The notes: generated by a model not told the origin, from the sequence alone. A DNA stretch of 64,000 bases from Bacteroidia bacterium (GCA_037045145.1 JBAOIA010000012.1:62001-126000); one strand, 5' to 3'. Shown: positions 16,378 through 24,550, numbered from the stretch's first letter. Program-made: numbers and translations.

Positions 16378-19266
16378 TTAGCCCATGGAATTTACACTTT
16401 TCCACATTTTCAAAGATTCAATCATTGCCATACATTGTTTTCTGATAAGTAATACAACAGGCATCAGCTTATTTTTCTTAATTGTGTCTTTCTGTTTCTC
16501 AAGTTCTGAAATTTTTTGTGCACACTCAGTCAAACCAACAGCAGCAATCAAAGGCTTAATGCTGTGTAATAATACAATTACATGTTTTTCATCATCTGCT
16601 TTTAAAGAAATTTCTATCTCTCCAAAAACTTCAGGGATTCTTTCAATGTATATGTCAACATATCGCGACATTTCCTGAATATCACCATCTGTAAAATCCT
16701 TTAAATATGCTAAATCAACAGTGGATGATATTGCTTCAATCTTACTTTTGTTGCTGTCTGTCAATTCAAACGCTTCAATCTTAAAACGATTGATTACATC
16801 AGTCAGCTCCGAAATTTTAAATGGTTTTGACAAGTAGTCATTCATCCCTGCAGCAATGCATTTCTCTTTTTCAAGCTGAGAAATATTTGCTGTGATTGCA
16901 ACTATAGGAATTTTTCTAACAGACTCATTTTGTTCATTTCGAATGATATGTGTAATTTCATATCCATCCATCTCCGGAATTGAAATATCCATTAAAATCA
17001 AATCGACCATTTTTGTTTTCAAAAATTCTAATGCCTCACTTCCTGTTCCAACAATTTTCAACGCTATTTCAGGCATTTTTTTATTAAGTGCATCTTTTAC
17101 TAATATCTGATTAAACTCATTGTCCTCTACAAGCAAAACCGAAAAACCTTGTTTAGAAATTGCTACTTGCGAAGGAACATGCTTCAACTTCTGTAAATCT
17201 TCAAAAGAATCTGCAACTTCTACTTCAATTGTAAATGAAAACACTGTGCCTTGGTTTTCTGTACTACTCACTTCAATATTACCACCCATCAGCTGAACAA
17301 GGCTTTGAGAAATAGTTAAACCAAGGCCTGTGCCGCCAAATTTTCTGGAATTTCCAGCATGCGTTTGACTGAAAGATTCAAATATTTTCTCCTGCTGACC
17401 TTCAGGTATCCCAATGCCACTATCAGACACTTCAAAATGAAGTGCACAAAATGCTTTACCATTTTGTTGTGCTTGTCTTATTTGCTTAATAGATACAATC
17501 ACAAAGCCTTTCTCAGTAAATTTGATTGCATTTCCTACTAAGTTTATAAGAACTTGTGTAATACGAAATGGGTCTGCTATAATAAACTCTGGCACATTTT
17601 CCCCTACAGAAAATTTCAAATCGAGTCCTTTACCACTTGCTTTTTGAGAAAAGGTTTGATACACATGGTCAATAGTTTCTTTAAATCTGAATGGAGTTTT
17701 TTCAAGCTCCATTTTTCCTGCTTCTATTTTTGATAAATCCAGAATATCATTTATTATTACAAGTAAACCTTCTGATGATTGTTTTACGACTTGTAAATAC
17801 TTGCTACTTTGCTCATCTTGCTTGGTTTCCTGTAGCAATTCAGTCATTCCGAAAATTGCATTTAATGGCGTTCTGATTTCATGGCTCATATTGGCCAGAA
17901 ATTGTTGCTTAAACTTCTCACTCCGCTCAGCACGCTCCTTTTCTTTTGCAATGATGATGTTTTTTTGTTCTAACTGCTGTGCAGCTCTTTTCTTCAAAGT
18001 AAAGCGGTTATACAGATTTAATATGATGAGCAACAGCATCACTGCTCCTATTATAAAAATATTCTTTAGTTGCCGCTGCCATTCTGCATTTGATTTCTCA
18101 ATTGCTTTATCTCTGTTAAGCAGTTCAATAATTTTATCTTTTTGCTCAGTTTCAAATTTTGTCTTTATCTCATCAAGTTTAGCTTGCTGCTTTGTTTCAT
18201 TGATGGTATCCTTTATCTCCGAAGCCTGTTTAAAAGTTAAATATGCATTCTGGAAATCGTGCTTTAAGGCATAAAGCTCACTCAAAGAATTTAATGTCTG
18301 TAACTGCAACGCCTGAAACTTATTACTGTCAGCAATCTGCAAAGCCATCTTCATATAGATGATTGCGGAGTTTACTTTACCGTATTGTCTATAAGCGTCA
18401 CCAATCAAAGTAAGCTCATAACATAAATCATTTTTACTGCCCGATTTTTCAAAATTCTCTCTTGCAAACTCAAACTGCATTAGCGCCATGTCAAAATTTT
18501 TCTGGATAAGGTAAATACTACCTAAACTTTCTGCTGCAAAAGCTGCTCCGCTAATGTTAGATAACTTCTGATACATTGCAGAAGATTGGCGCAGGTAATA
18601 GAATGCACTATCGTAAAATTCTAAACCAAGATATGCATTACCAATTCCATTAATACAATCGGCCAGTTTGTTGCTATCTTTAATCTGTACACTAATTTCA
18701 GCTGCTTCTCTGAAGTAAGGAATTGCTTTCTGAAACTCTTTCTGACTGTTGTAAACAATGCCAATAGAATACATGCCTGCAGGTCTTCTTGATGAATCCT
18801 GACATCCCTTGGATAAATTCACACTTTTTATAAAATACTCTAATGCATCAGCATATAAACTCTGATTAAAATAGGTGCTGCCGATGTTGGCTAACACAAC
18901 TGCTATATTACATTTATCGTTTGTCTGTTCAAAATATTGAAGTGCAAGTGTGAGATATTTTTTGGCTTCAGCATAGTCGCCTTTCCGTGAATAACACCAT
19001 CCTAAACTATTGTAACAATCACCAATGCCTTTATCAAACTTGATTCTTAATGCAATTTCAAGGCCTTTTTTACCATAGTAAATTCCACTGTCGGTATTAG
19101 CAATGCTATAATTAAAACATAAATTACGATACGCTTCCACTCTTGCAGAATCATGGGCTGCCTGCTTCAAGTCATTCAGATATAAAGGAATCTTAGAAGC
19201 ATCCTGACTCCTGCCAGTCAGGCTTAACAACAAAAAAAGAAATAGATAAGTAACGAAACGGTTCAT
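16378..19266 (-). CDS. TPR-containing hybrid histidine kinase with receiver and HPt-like domains
   Basis: A 962-residue protein. Signal peptide (1-20); periplasmic TPR array (~40-350, repeats such as 'YNSLGWCYSRKGDYAEAKKYLTLAL'-type, 'ALEYFIKSVN'); coiled coil (~355-400); one membrane helix (402-418); a second coiled coil; HisKA with His462 in 'SHEIRTPLNAI'; HATPase with Asn579 (N box), 'DSGIGI' and 'GGTGLGL'; receiver domain ~708-825 with Asp760 in 'ILMDISIPEMDG'; and a C-terminal HPt-like helix bundle with His901 in 'LHSIKP'. A phosphorelay His462-Asp760-His901 to Asp57 of the LytTR partner is likely. The TPR sensor probably reads a protein or peptide outside the inner membrane. The gene is divergent from a secreted T9SS protein gene. 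Confidence 0.92.
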   Translation of the reverse strand: MNRFVTYLFLFLLLSLTGRSQDASKIPLYLNDLKQAAHDSARVEAYRNLCFNYSIANTDSGIYYGKKGLEIALRIKFDKGIGDCYNSLGWCYSRKGDYAEAKKYLTLALQYFEQTNDKCNIAVVLANIGSTYFNQSLYADALEYFIKSVNLSKGCQDSSRRPAGMYSIGIVYNSQKEFQKAIPYFREAAEISVQIKDSNKLADCINGIGNAYLGLEFYDSAFYYLRQSSAMYQKLSNISGAAFAAESLGSIYLIQKNFDMALMQFEFARENFEKSGSKNDLCYELTLIGDAYRQYGKVNSAIIYMKMALQIADSNKFQALQLQTLNSLSELYALKHDFQNAYLTFKQASEIKDTINETKQQAKLDEIKTKFETEQKDKIIELLNRDKAIEKSNAEWQRQLKNIFIIGAVMLLLIILNLYNRFTLKKRAAQQLEQKNIIIAKEKERAERSEKFKQQFLANMSHEIRTPLNAIFGMTELLQETKQDEQSSKYLQVVKQSSEGLLVIINDILDLSKIEAGKMELEKTPFRFKETIDHVYQTFSQKASGKGLDLKFSVGENVPEFIIADPFRITQVLINLVGNAIKFTEKGFVIVSIKQIRQAQQNGKAFCALHFEVSDSGIGIPEGQQEKIFESFSQTHAGNSRKFGGTGLGLTISQSLVQLMGGNIEVSSTENQGTVFSFTIEVEVADSFEDLQKLKHVPSQVAISKQGFSVLLVEDNEFNQILVKDALNKKMPEIALKIVGTGSEALEFLKTKMVDLILMDISIPEMDGYEITHIIRNEQNESVRKIPIVAITANISQLEKEKCIAAGMNDYLSKPFKISELTDVINRFKIEAFELTDSNKSKIEAISSTVDLAYLKDFTDGDIQEMSRYVDIYIERIPEVFGEIEISLKADDEKHVIVLLHSIKPLIAAVGLTECAQKISELEKQKDTIKKNKLMPVVLLIRKQCMAMIESLKMWKSVNSMG

Positions 19267-19307
19267 CTATGTGTGTTGATTTTGGCAGCAATTTAGTGCA
19301 AGATAGT

Positions 19308-19326
19308 AATTGATATAATATCAATT
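19308..19326. promoter_or_regulatory. Perfect 9-bp palindrome, candidate operator
   Basis: AATTGATATAATATCAATT is a perfect 9-bp inverted repeat around one central A, 42 bases before the start of the hybrid kinase gene on the minus strand and about 115 before the divergent T9SS gene. It resembles an FNR/CRP site (TTGAT...ATCAA) but the gap is 5 and not 4 bases. A regulator cannot be named. Confidence 0.4.
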
Positions 19327-19328
19327 GA

Positions 19329-19361
19329 ACCGTTTAATAAGTTTTTCTTACCGCTTAATAA
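19329..19361. promoter_or_regulatory. Direct repeats with LytTR-site geometry
   Basis: ACCGTTTAATAA (19329-19340) and ACCGCTTAATAA (19350-19361) differ at one base and start 21 bp apart, two helical turns. LytTR regulators such as AgrA bind 9-bp direct repeats of consensus (T/A)(A/C)(C/A)GTTN(A/G)(T/G) spaced by about 12 bp. The first copy fits 8 of 9 positions and the second 7 of 9. The site lies between the LytTR-partner kinase gene and the divergent secreted protein gene. Confidence 0.55.
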
Positions 19362-19382
19362 TCGGAAGATAAATCATCCGAT
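19361..19382. promoter_or_regulatory. Imperfect 10-bp palindrome, candidate operator
   Basis: ATCGGAAGAT-AA-ATCATCCGAT is an inverted repeat with 9 of 10 pairs, starting on the last base of the second direct repeat and ending 60 bases before the divergent T9SS gene. It could be a second regulator site or part of a composite one. Confidence 0.35.
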
Positions 19383-19441
19383 ATCACTTGCTATTATTGA
19401 AATCTATTTCAGAAAATAATTACAATTAAATTTAAATCAAA

Positions 19442-21070
19442 ATGAAAAACTTATACATTTTATTGTGGATTCTGCTAACTACATATAATACAAAGGCACA
19501 ATTCAGCAGTAGCCCAGCACAGCCTCTTTCTGTTTGTAATGCTACCGCGACAAAGTCTCATCTTCAGATTCTAAAAGATGGCAATGGTGGCTATTTCACC
19601 TTTTGGATTGACAACAGAACCGGTACTATTAAAAAACTTTACGGTCAGCATTTGGATGCTGCCGGTAATGCACAATGGACTGCCAATGGCAAAATCATCA
19701 TTCAGCATACAACACAATCTGTTCAGGCATTTCATTGCACCCTGTTTAATAACGGAATAATTTTTACATGGATACAAAACGCCACAACTTATGGGGATTC
19801 ATTACTGGTAAAAAAAGTAAATTTTAGTGGAAACGATGTATGGGCACAGCCAACACTGATAGAAAAAAGCAGTGCTGCTGCAAGTATTCTTGGCATTGAA
19901 ACTTATTCAATGCAGGCCATTCCGAATGATTCCGGTGCCTTCATCAACTATTCTGTTGTTTACTATGGTGGTTCTTCCGGACCTAAATTTAACAGAATAG
20001 ATGCCAATGGCAATAAACTTTGGGCCAATTCAAAAACTGCAACATTACCCGGTTATACTTATTTGTTTTACAAAGGACCACAAAATACGTTTTACAGTTT
20101 ATCGCGAGGCAATGGCTTGGGCAGTGGTATCTATATCCAAAAATATAATATGCAAAGTGTGCCGCAATGGCCAACAGCCGTAGATGTTGCACAAGGTGTG
20201 AATCTAAATGGTTTTAATGGACTACACTATTTGCTTTACGATAACTCCGGAAATATTTATGTTGTATGGGAATCTTATACTTCAGGAATACTTTTAACCA
20301 AATTAGATGCATCAGGCAATTTTACCTGGTCACCACAAATAAAGAATATTGTTAATTTATCAAACACATATCAATACCACCCGCATGCTATATTTAGCAA
20401 TAATAAACTTTATGTTTCCTGGGGCGACAATAGAATTGCAAACCAAACAACATTATATATTCAGGAATATAATACGAATGGGGTTCCCCAATGGACTGCC
20501 AATGGTGTAGAAATTGGAATATCTCATATCTATTATGGTTATCAAAAAATTGCTATCAGCGACAGCAATGCCATTTTTGTTGCATATAATTCTGCAAATC
20601 TTCAAACAATCATTGGCCAACGCATAAGATCTAATGGCACTTTGACATGGCCTGCATCAGGTATTGATTTAGCAACCAATAATGCTTCTGTTAGCAATAA
20701 CGTCATGACTACTATTGATGACACAGACGGTTGTAATGCCATATTTTGGAACGAAAGTAATAATACTCACATCTGGTGTGCCAAAGTTTGCAGCAATGGT
20801 GTATTGGTGAACACTATAGAAAATGAGAAAACAACATTTGAAATTTTACCAAACCCTGCAAGTGAGTATTTATTAGTTAAACTAAATAATGAAATAGTAG
20901 CAGGCAAAATCAACCTCATTGATTTACAAGGAAAGGTTGTTTTGGAAAAAATAATAAAGCCAACTGATGATATTCTAAATCTGGATATTTCAGGACTATC
21001 AAAAGGATTATATATGTTTAAAATTTCCACTTCTGAGATTAATTATACCAAAAAACTTGTCATTAAGTAG
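19442..21070 (+). CDS. Secreted T9SS-sorted protein, probable beta-propeller
   Basis: A 542-residue protein with a signal peptide ending at 'TKAQ' (residue ~19). The body repeats short units such as 'DAAGNAQWTANGK', 'DANGNKLWANSK', 'DASGNFTWSPQ' and 'NTNGVPQWTANG', which resemble blades of a beta-propeller. The last ~80 residues ('FEILPNPASEYLLVKL...INLIDLQGKVVLEK...GLYMFKI') are a T9SS type A sorting domain. It is likely exported to the cell surface or medium; no enzyme motif is seen. It starts 175 bases from the divergent hybrid kinase gene, with candidate LytTR repeats between, and may be a target of that system. A strong hairpin terminator follows. Confidence 0.8.
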   Translation: MKNLYILLWILLTTYNTKAQFSSSPAQPLSVCNATATKSHLQILKDGNGGYFTFWIDNRTGTIKKLYGQHLDAAGNAQWTANGKIIIQHTTQSVQAFHCTLFNNGIIFTWIQNATTYGDSLLVKKVNFSGNDVWAQPTLIEKSSAAASILGIETYSMQAIPNDSGAFINYSVVYYGGSSGPKFNRIDANGNKLWANSKTATLPGYTYLFYKGPQNTFYSLSRGNGLGSGIYIQKYNMQSVPQWPTAVDVAQGVNLNGFNGLHYLLYDNSGNIYVVWESYTSGILLTKLDASGNFTWSPQIKNIVNLSNTYQYHPHAIFSNNKLYVSWGDNRIANQTTLYIQEYNTNGVPQWTANGVEIGISHIYYGYQKIAISDSNAIFVAYNSANLQTIIGQRIRSNGTLTWPASGIDLATNNASVSNNVMTTIDDTDGCNAIFWNESNNTHIWCAKVCSNGVLVNTIENEKTTFEILPNPASEYLLVKLNNEIVAGKINLIDLQGKVVLEKIIKPTDDILNLDISGLSKGLYMFKISTSEINYTKKLVIK

Positions 21071-21087
21071 CCTTTAACCAAAACAGA

Positions 21088-21114
21088 AAAACTCCGGCTT
21101 TGAGCCGGAGTTTT
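21088..21114 (+). terminator. Rho-independent terminator
   Basis: Perfect 12-bp inverted repeat AAAACTCCGGCT / AGCCGGAGTTTT with a 3-base loop, 18 bases after the stop of the T9SS protein gene. It is A-rich before and T-rich after, so it could work in both directions. Confidence 0.85.
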
Positions 21115-21130
21115 AAATATTATAACAGCC

Positions 21131-21266
21131 ATGTCAAAACAACCTCCAAAAATTGATCATGAAATAATTCGCGAAAAAGGCATTAGATCGAATTTTAGTT
21201 ATTCTCGAAATTATTCTGGTTATTACTATAATAGCATTATGTGGTGTAATTATTACTTCACTATAA
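21131..21266 (+). pseudogene. Small single-TM protein gene with an apparent +1 frameshift
   Basis: An ATG at 21131 opens a polar stretch 'MSKQPPKIDHEIIREK'. At the run AAAAAGG (21174-21180) the frame that would give a plausible protein changes: skipping one G continues as 'ALDRILVILEIILVITIIAL', a clean membrane helix, and ends at the stop at 21264-21266. The uncorrected frame gives a Tyr/Asn-rich tail of no merit. The joined product would be ~44 residues. It may be a broken gene, a base-call error or a frameshift site; the call rests only on the look of the two halves. Confidence 0.35.
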
Positions 21267-21390
21267 GAAAAAAGCATAAGCAATAATCTACAAAGAATCA
21301 TTACATGATTTTGCATTGCATGTTTCCTGTGTCTGTTTTAAACACTTTACACCTTATTTGCTTTATATAGAAGTATATGTATTACTTTTA

Positions 21391-21422
21391 TTTGCAATCA
21401 ACAGAAATAGTTTATACGTTTG
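21391..21422 (+). promoter_or_regulatory. Promoter of the CuA/heme-copper cluster (TTTG-N20-TACGTTTG)
   Basis: TTTG at 21391-21394 and TACGTTTG at 21415-21422 match both Bacteroidota promoter elements (TTTG at -33, TAnnTTTG at -7) with a 20-base spacer, in the normal range. The predicted start is near 21427, about 300 bases before the first clear gene (21725), so a long leader is implied. Confidence 0.6.
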
Positions 21423-21426
21423 TGCC

Positions 21427-21724
21427 TACTAAATGTAGTTTAACGGATACGTGGTAGCATGCTTTAAGTCATATGCACCAGTAACCCCCAAAAAGGTTAT
21501 ATTACATCAACGGGAAATTTTTTTAGGAGGTAATAAAAATTCCGCTGGCTTGATGGCAATGCTTTGCCGTTTTTCTAAAGTCAAAAAAAGTCAGCTTCAT
21601 TTCGAGAAGATTCAACAATTTTACGATTGCTTTATTTATTCTGAGTTTTTGGTTAATCGTTTACATCAGGTTAATCACGAATATCATACTCATCAACTCA
21701 TTCTAATTGTTTAAACTAAAAGTT
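21427..21724 (+). other. Structured ~300-nt leader or small RNA before the CuA subunit gene
   Basis: No convincing gene lies between the terminator at 21114 and the ATG at 21725 apart from the broken ORF at 21131. Downstream of the predicted start I see three hairpins: TGGTAGCAT/ATGCACCA (21452-21480, one bulged A), TAACC/GGTTA (21482-21499) and GGCAA/TTGCC (21555-21568) followed by G and TTTTT. The last resembles a weak terminator. An AGGAGGT stretch lies near 21525 without a start codon at the right distance, and GGTTAATC occurs twice (21651, 21669). I do not recognise a known riboswitch. A short ORF (ATG 21553 to stop 21714, 53 residues) is open but has no supporting feature. Confidence 0.35.
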
Positions 21725-22276
21725 ATGCAACAACAATCCATTATGTTATTTTTTATGCTGCTTGTTGGCATTGGAACAATCTTTTTTGTATCAGTATTTG
21801 TTTCTTCACTCAACGCAGATAAAGATGCAGGCGGAACAAAAAATGTATTAAAAAAACGTTTTTGGTTCACCTTGATTCTAATTGTAGTGCTTGGCATTTT
21901 TGCCGCTGCAACATTACCAAAATCTCCATACTTCACCTATGCAAATGAAACACCTTCAACAGTGATTCATGTTGGCACAATACAATTTTCATTTTTTCTT
22001 TCCACAAAACCAATTGACCCTAAAAGTCCAAGTGGTGAAACAATAACAATTTCTCATGATCAACTGGTAGAATTCCGGGTAACAAGTTTTGATGTCAATC
22101 ATGGTTTTGCTGTTTACGATCCTTCAATGCGACTCATTACACAAGTACAGGCCATGCCGGGCTATATCAACAACCTGCGCTATAAATTTTCTGAGCCTGG
22201 TGAGTATCACATTTTTTGCCTTGAGTTTTGTGGCACTGGGCATCCCGTAATGCAAACAACATTTAAAGTTATTTAA
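21725..22276 (+). CDS. Heme-copper oxidase-type subunit II with CuA site
   Basis: A 183-residue protein (an in-frame TTG at 21707 is less likely than this ATG). Two hydrophobic segments (about 5-27 and 45-63) are followed by a cupredoxin domain. All CuA ligands are present: His126 ('DVNHGF') and the loop C165-L-E167-F-C169-G-T-G-H173-P-V-M176. It takes electrons from a soluble donor and passes them to the heme of subunit I, encoded 14 bases downstream. It is shorter than A-family subunit II and closer to the compact B-family type, although those often have one membrane helix. If subunit I is an NO reductase, this is its electron-entry subunit. Confidence 0.88.
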   Translation: MQQQSIMLFFMLLVGIGTIFFVSVFVSSLNADKDAGGTKNVLKKRFWFTLILIVVLGIFAAATLPKSPYFTYANETPSTVIHVGTIQFSFFLSTKPIDPKSPSGETITISHDQLVEFRVTSFDVNHGFAVYDPSMRLITQVQAMPGYINNLRYKFSEPGEYHIFCLEFCGTGHPVMQTTFKVI

Positions 22277-22290
22277 TAATATTTTACATC

Positions 22291-23742
22291 ATGAATATAG
22301 ATTCACTTAAACTAAAAAAAATAAGCGCACTCTGGATAATAGTCATTCTTGTACTTTTTATTGCAAGCATTGTACTTGGAATTCTTATGAGACTCAATCA
22401 GGGAAAAGTTATTGAACAATCGCCACTTACTTTTTATACCAACATGACAACACATGGATTAACAATGATTGGAATTTGGTTTGCTGCCGGTATGGTTGCC
22501 GTAAACTATCTTTTGCAACGATATGTTAAAACAAGTTATGGTGTTAATCTTTTTGCCTTTATCCTCACCGTTATTGGGGTTGTCATGTTGTGGATTACAA
22601 CCTATGCTGGCAAGTTTAGTACCGGATGGACTTTTCTATATCCTTTGCCTTTCAGAGATCTTGGTTCAGAGAGTTGGTCCACTCCATTATTTCTTATTTC
22701 ATTAACTATTTTAGGCGTAGGTTGGTTAGTCTGGAGTGTTAGTCTAATGGCTCAGATACTTAAAAAATACACCTTGTCACAAGCTTTTGCCTGGCAACAC
22801 TTTAAAAGTAATCCATCAGTAGAAACGCCACCTTTTATACTCATAGCTACTGTAACTTTAATTGGTGTAATTGCATCGCTGATTGCAGCAGTAATTGTCA
22901 TCGTACTTTATTTTGCAGAGTATTTTTCAAACGGCAATTTTGTTAATGATGCGCTGCTGATGAAAAACCTGATTTATTTCTTCGGGCATACTATTGCTAA
23001 TGAAATGCTTTATCTGGGTTTGGCTGTTATCTATGAAATTTTTGGAGAAGTAAGCGACAGACCAAAATGGAAAATGACCTGGTACATTTCATTTGCATGG
23101 AATTGTGCTATGGTTTTTATTTTAACAGCATTTTTTCACCACCTTTACATGGACTTTGTACAACCACAAGCATTGCAAATTGTTGGTCAGTTAGCATCTT
23201 ATCTTGCAAGTATTCCTTCAGCAGCAGTAACAGTTTTCAGTATTGTTGTAGCAGTTTATGGAGTTAAAGTAAGATGGTCAATTACCAATTTATTATTCTT
23301 TCTTGGCGTTGCTGGCTGGGTAATAGGTGGTCTTGGAGCTGTTATTGATGCAACCATTTCAAATAATATCATGTTACATAATACACTTTGGGTTCCTGCA
23401 CACTTTCACACATACAATGCAATGGGTAATGTTTTATTTAGTCTTGGATTTTTTTATTGGTTCTCCACACAATATGTTGACAAACTTGTTTTAAGTAAGT
23501 TGACTAAATATACATTGGTGCTTCTTATTATAGGCGGCATTGGCTTCCTGATGGCATTTTATGTAGCAGGTGCAAATTCTATTCCAAGAAGATATAGCAC
23601 ATATCCTGTTGAACTCACATCAGGGCCTTATCTTGCAAAGGTAGGTGCATTTTTTGCTATCATATACCTGATTGCCATTTTAATTTTCTTTTATAATATT
23701 GCTAAACGATGTTTCGTTATTTTGTCTGCTTCTTCGCGTTAA
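22291..23742 (+). CDS. Heme-copper subunit I, B-family-like, with Tyr-to-Asn at the active site (possible NO reductase)
   Basis: A 483-residue membrane protein with ~12 helices. Ligands by alignment to Thermus ba3: His55 and His373 for the low-spin heme, His371 for the high-spin heme ('WVPAHFHTYNAMG'), and His233, His283 and His284 for CuB ('FGHTIANEM', 'FFHHLYMDF'). In O2-reducing A and B families the CuB His is followed at +4 by the Tyr that cross-links to it (GHPxVY); here the segment is G-H233-T-I-A-N237-E238, so Tyr is Asn and a Glu follows. The helix-VII Tyr used by cbb3 enzymes is also absent. Loss of this Tyr is known from NO reductases, so I infer NO reduction; an atypical oxidase remains possible. 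The SCO gene overlaps its end by 34 bases. Confidence 0.85.
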   Translation: MNIDSLKLKKISALWIIVILVLFIASIVLGILMRLNQGKVIEQSPLTFYTNMTTHGLTMIGIWFAAGMVAVNYLLQRYVKTSYGVNLFAFILTVIGVVMLWITTYAGKFSTGWTFLYPLPFRDLGSESWSTPLFLISLTILGVGWLVWSVSLMAQILKKYTLSQAFAWQHFKSNPSVETPPFILIATVTLIGVIASLIAAVIVIVLYFAEYFSNGNFVNDALLMKNLIYFFGHTIANEMLYLGLAVIYEIFGEVSDRPKWKMTWYISFAWNCAMVFILTAFFHHLYMDFVQPQALQIVGQLASYLASIPSAAVTVFSIVVAVYGVKVRWSITNLLFFLGVAGWVIGGLGAVIDATISNNIMLHNTLWVPAHFHTYNAMGNVLFSLGFFYWFSTQYVDKLVLSKLTKYTLVLLIIGGIGFLMAFYVAGANSIPRRYSTYPVELTSGPYLAKVGAFFAIIYLIAILIFFYNIAKRCFVILSASSR

Positions 23743-24461
23743 CATGTTGTAGTTATTTTGTTTGTGCTAACGATATTCACTCTGACTTAAGAGAAGAGCA
23801 GGATATTTACGGAAAAATATTTAATGCACCTCTGCTAATATCAGGAAATAGCAAAGCAACGTCTGTTGCATCTCTATATGGTCAGAAGCCACTGATCGTA
23901 GCTTTAGTTTTTACTAGATGTTATGGTATTTGCAATCCTTTCTTACTGCAACTAAAAGAAAATATAAGTCAAATACCAAGCAATTCAGATTTTAATATAC
24001 TGATTGTAAGTTTTGACCCGAGAGATGATTTAAATGACATGGCTAATCTTGCAAAACAATACCGATTGGAAAATAATAATCAATGGAATTTTGCGGTTAC
24101 CGATAGCATTAATGCACTAATTAAATCTATAAGTTTTAACCCGAAATGGGATAGCATTACCAAGCAGTTTGACCACGATGCATTGCTGGTAGGTATTAAT
24201 ACCAATGGCCTGATTACAAAAAAACTGTTAGGCATCAGAACAGCAAATGATATAAAGATGCTGATAAGCAGTATTCACAACGTGTTTACTCCCTCCTATC
24301 GCCTACCAACAAAAAGCAATATATTTTCATGCTTTAACTATGATCCGAAAACACAAACCAACAGGCCCGGCTTGGGACTTTTATTTGTAGCATTGCCCGC
24401 AATCATAACTTTTCTTATTGTCATTATAATTGTTGTTAAATCAAAGAGAACAACTTTATAG
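23709..24461 (+). CDS. SCO1/SenC family copper chaperone
   Basis: A 250-residue thioredoxin-fold protein with an N-terminal signal (1-20) and a C-terminal membrane helix (~228-246). The copper site is visible as C71-YGI-C75 in 'FTRCYGIC' and His156 in 'QFDHDA', the standard SCO ligands. SCO proteins deliver copper to, or reduce, the CuA site of subunit II, which matches the CuA subunit two genes upstream. Its ATG lies inside the end of subunit I (34-base overlap), so translation is probably coupled. The C-terminal membrane helix is unusual compared with N-anchored SCO proteins. Confidence 0.88.
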   Translation: MFRYFVCFFALTCCSYFVCANDIHSDLREEQDIYGKIFNAPLLISGNSKATSVASLYGQKPLIVALVFTRCYGICNPFLLQLKENISQIPSNSDFNILIVSFDPRDDLNDMANLAKQYRLENNNQWNFAVTDSINALIKSISFNPKWDSITKQFDHDALLVGINTNGLITKKLLGIRTANDIKMLISSIHNVFTPSYRLPTKSNIFSCFNYDPKTQTNRPGLGLLFVALPAIITFLIVIIIVVKSKRTTL

Positions 24462-24550
24462 TGTTTTTAAATAAAATAAATTGGCGGTTGTATAAAACCA
24501 TAGTCACAACAATTTTGTTTGCATTAAGTATTTATAAAACCATATCAACT

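Noticed and set aside
19310..19324. TTGAT-N5-ATCAA as an FNR/CRP site
   Set aside because: The usual gap is 4 bases; with 5 bases the half-sites are out of phase. Kept only as an unnamed palindrome.
21451..21714. An 87-codon open frame (GTG start) and a 53-codon version from ATG 21553, just before the CuA subunit gene
   Set aside because: No ribosome-binding site at the right distance, no recognisable motif, and the frame overlaps the hairpins of the predicted leader; an open frame of this length can occur by chance.
24461..24550. N-terminal extension of the DUF488 protein from a GTG at 24461
   Set aside because: Would overlap the SCO stop and add a hydrophobic lead not found in the family; ATG at 24551 gives the standard N-terminus.
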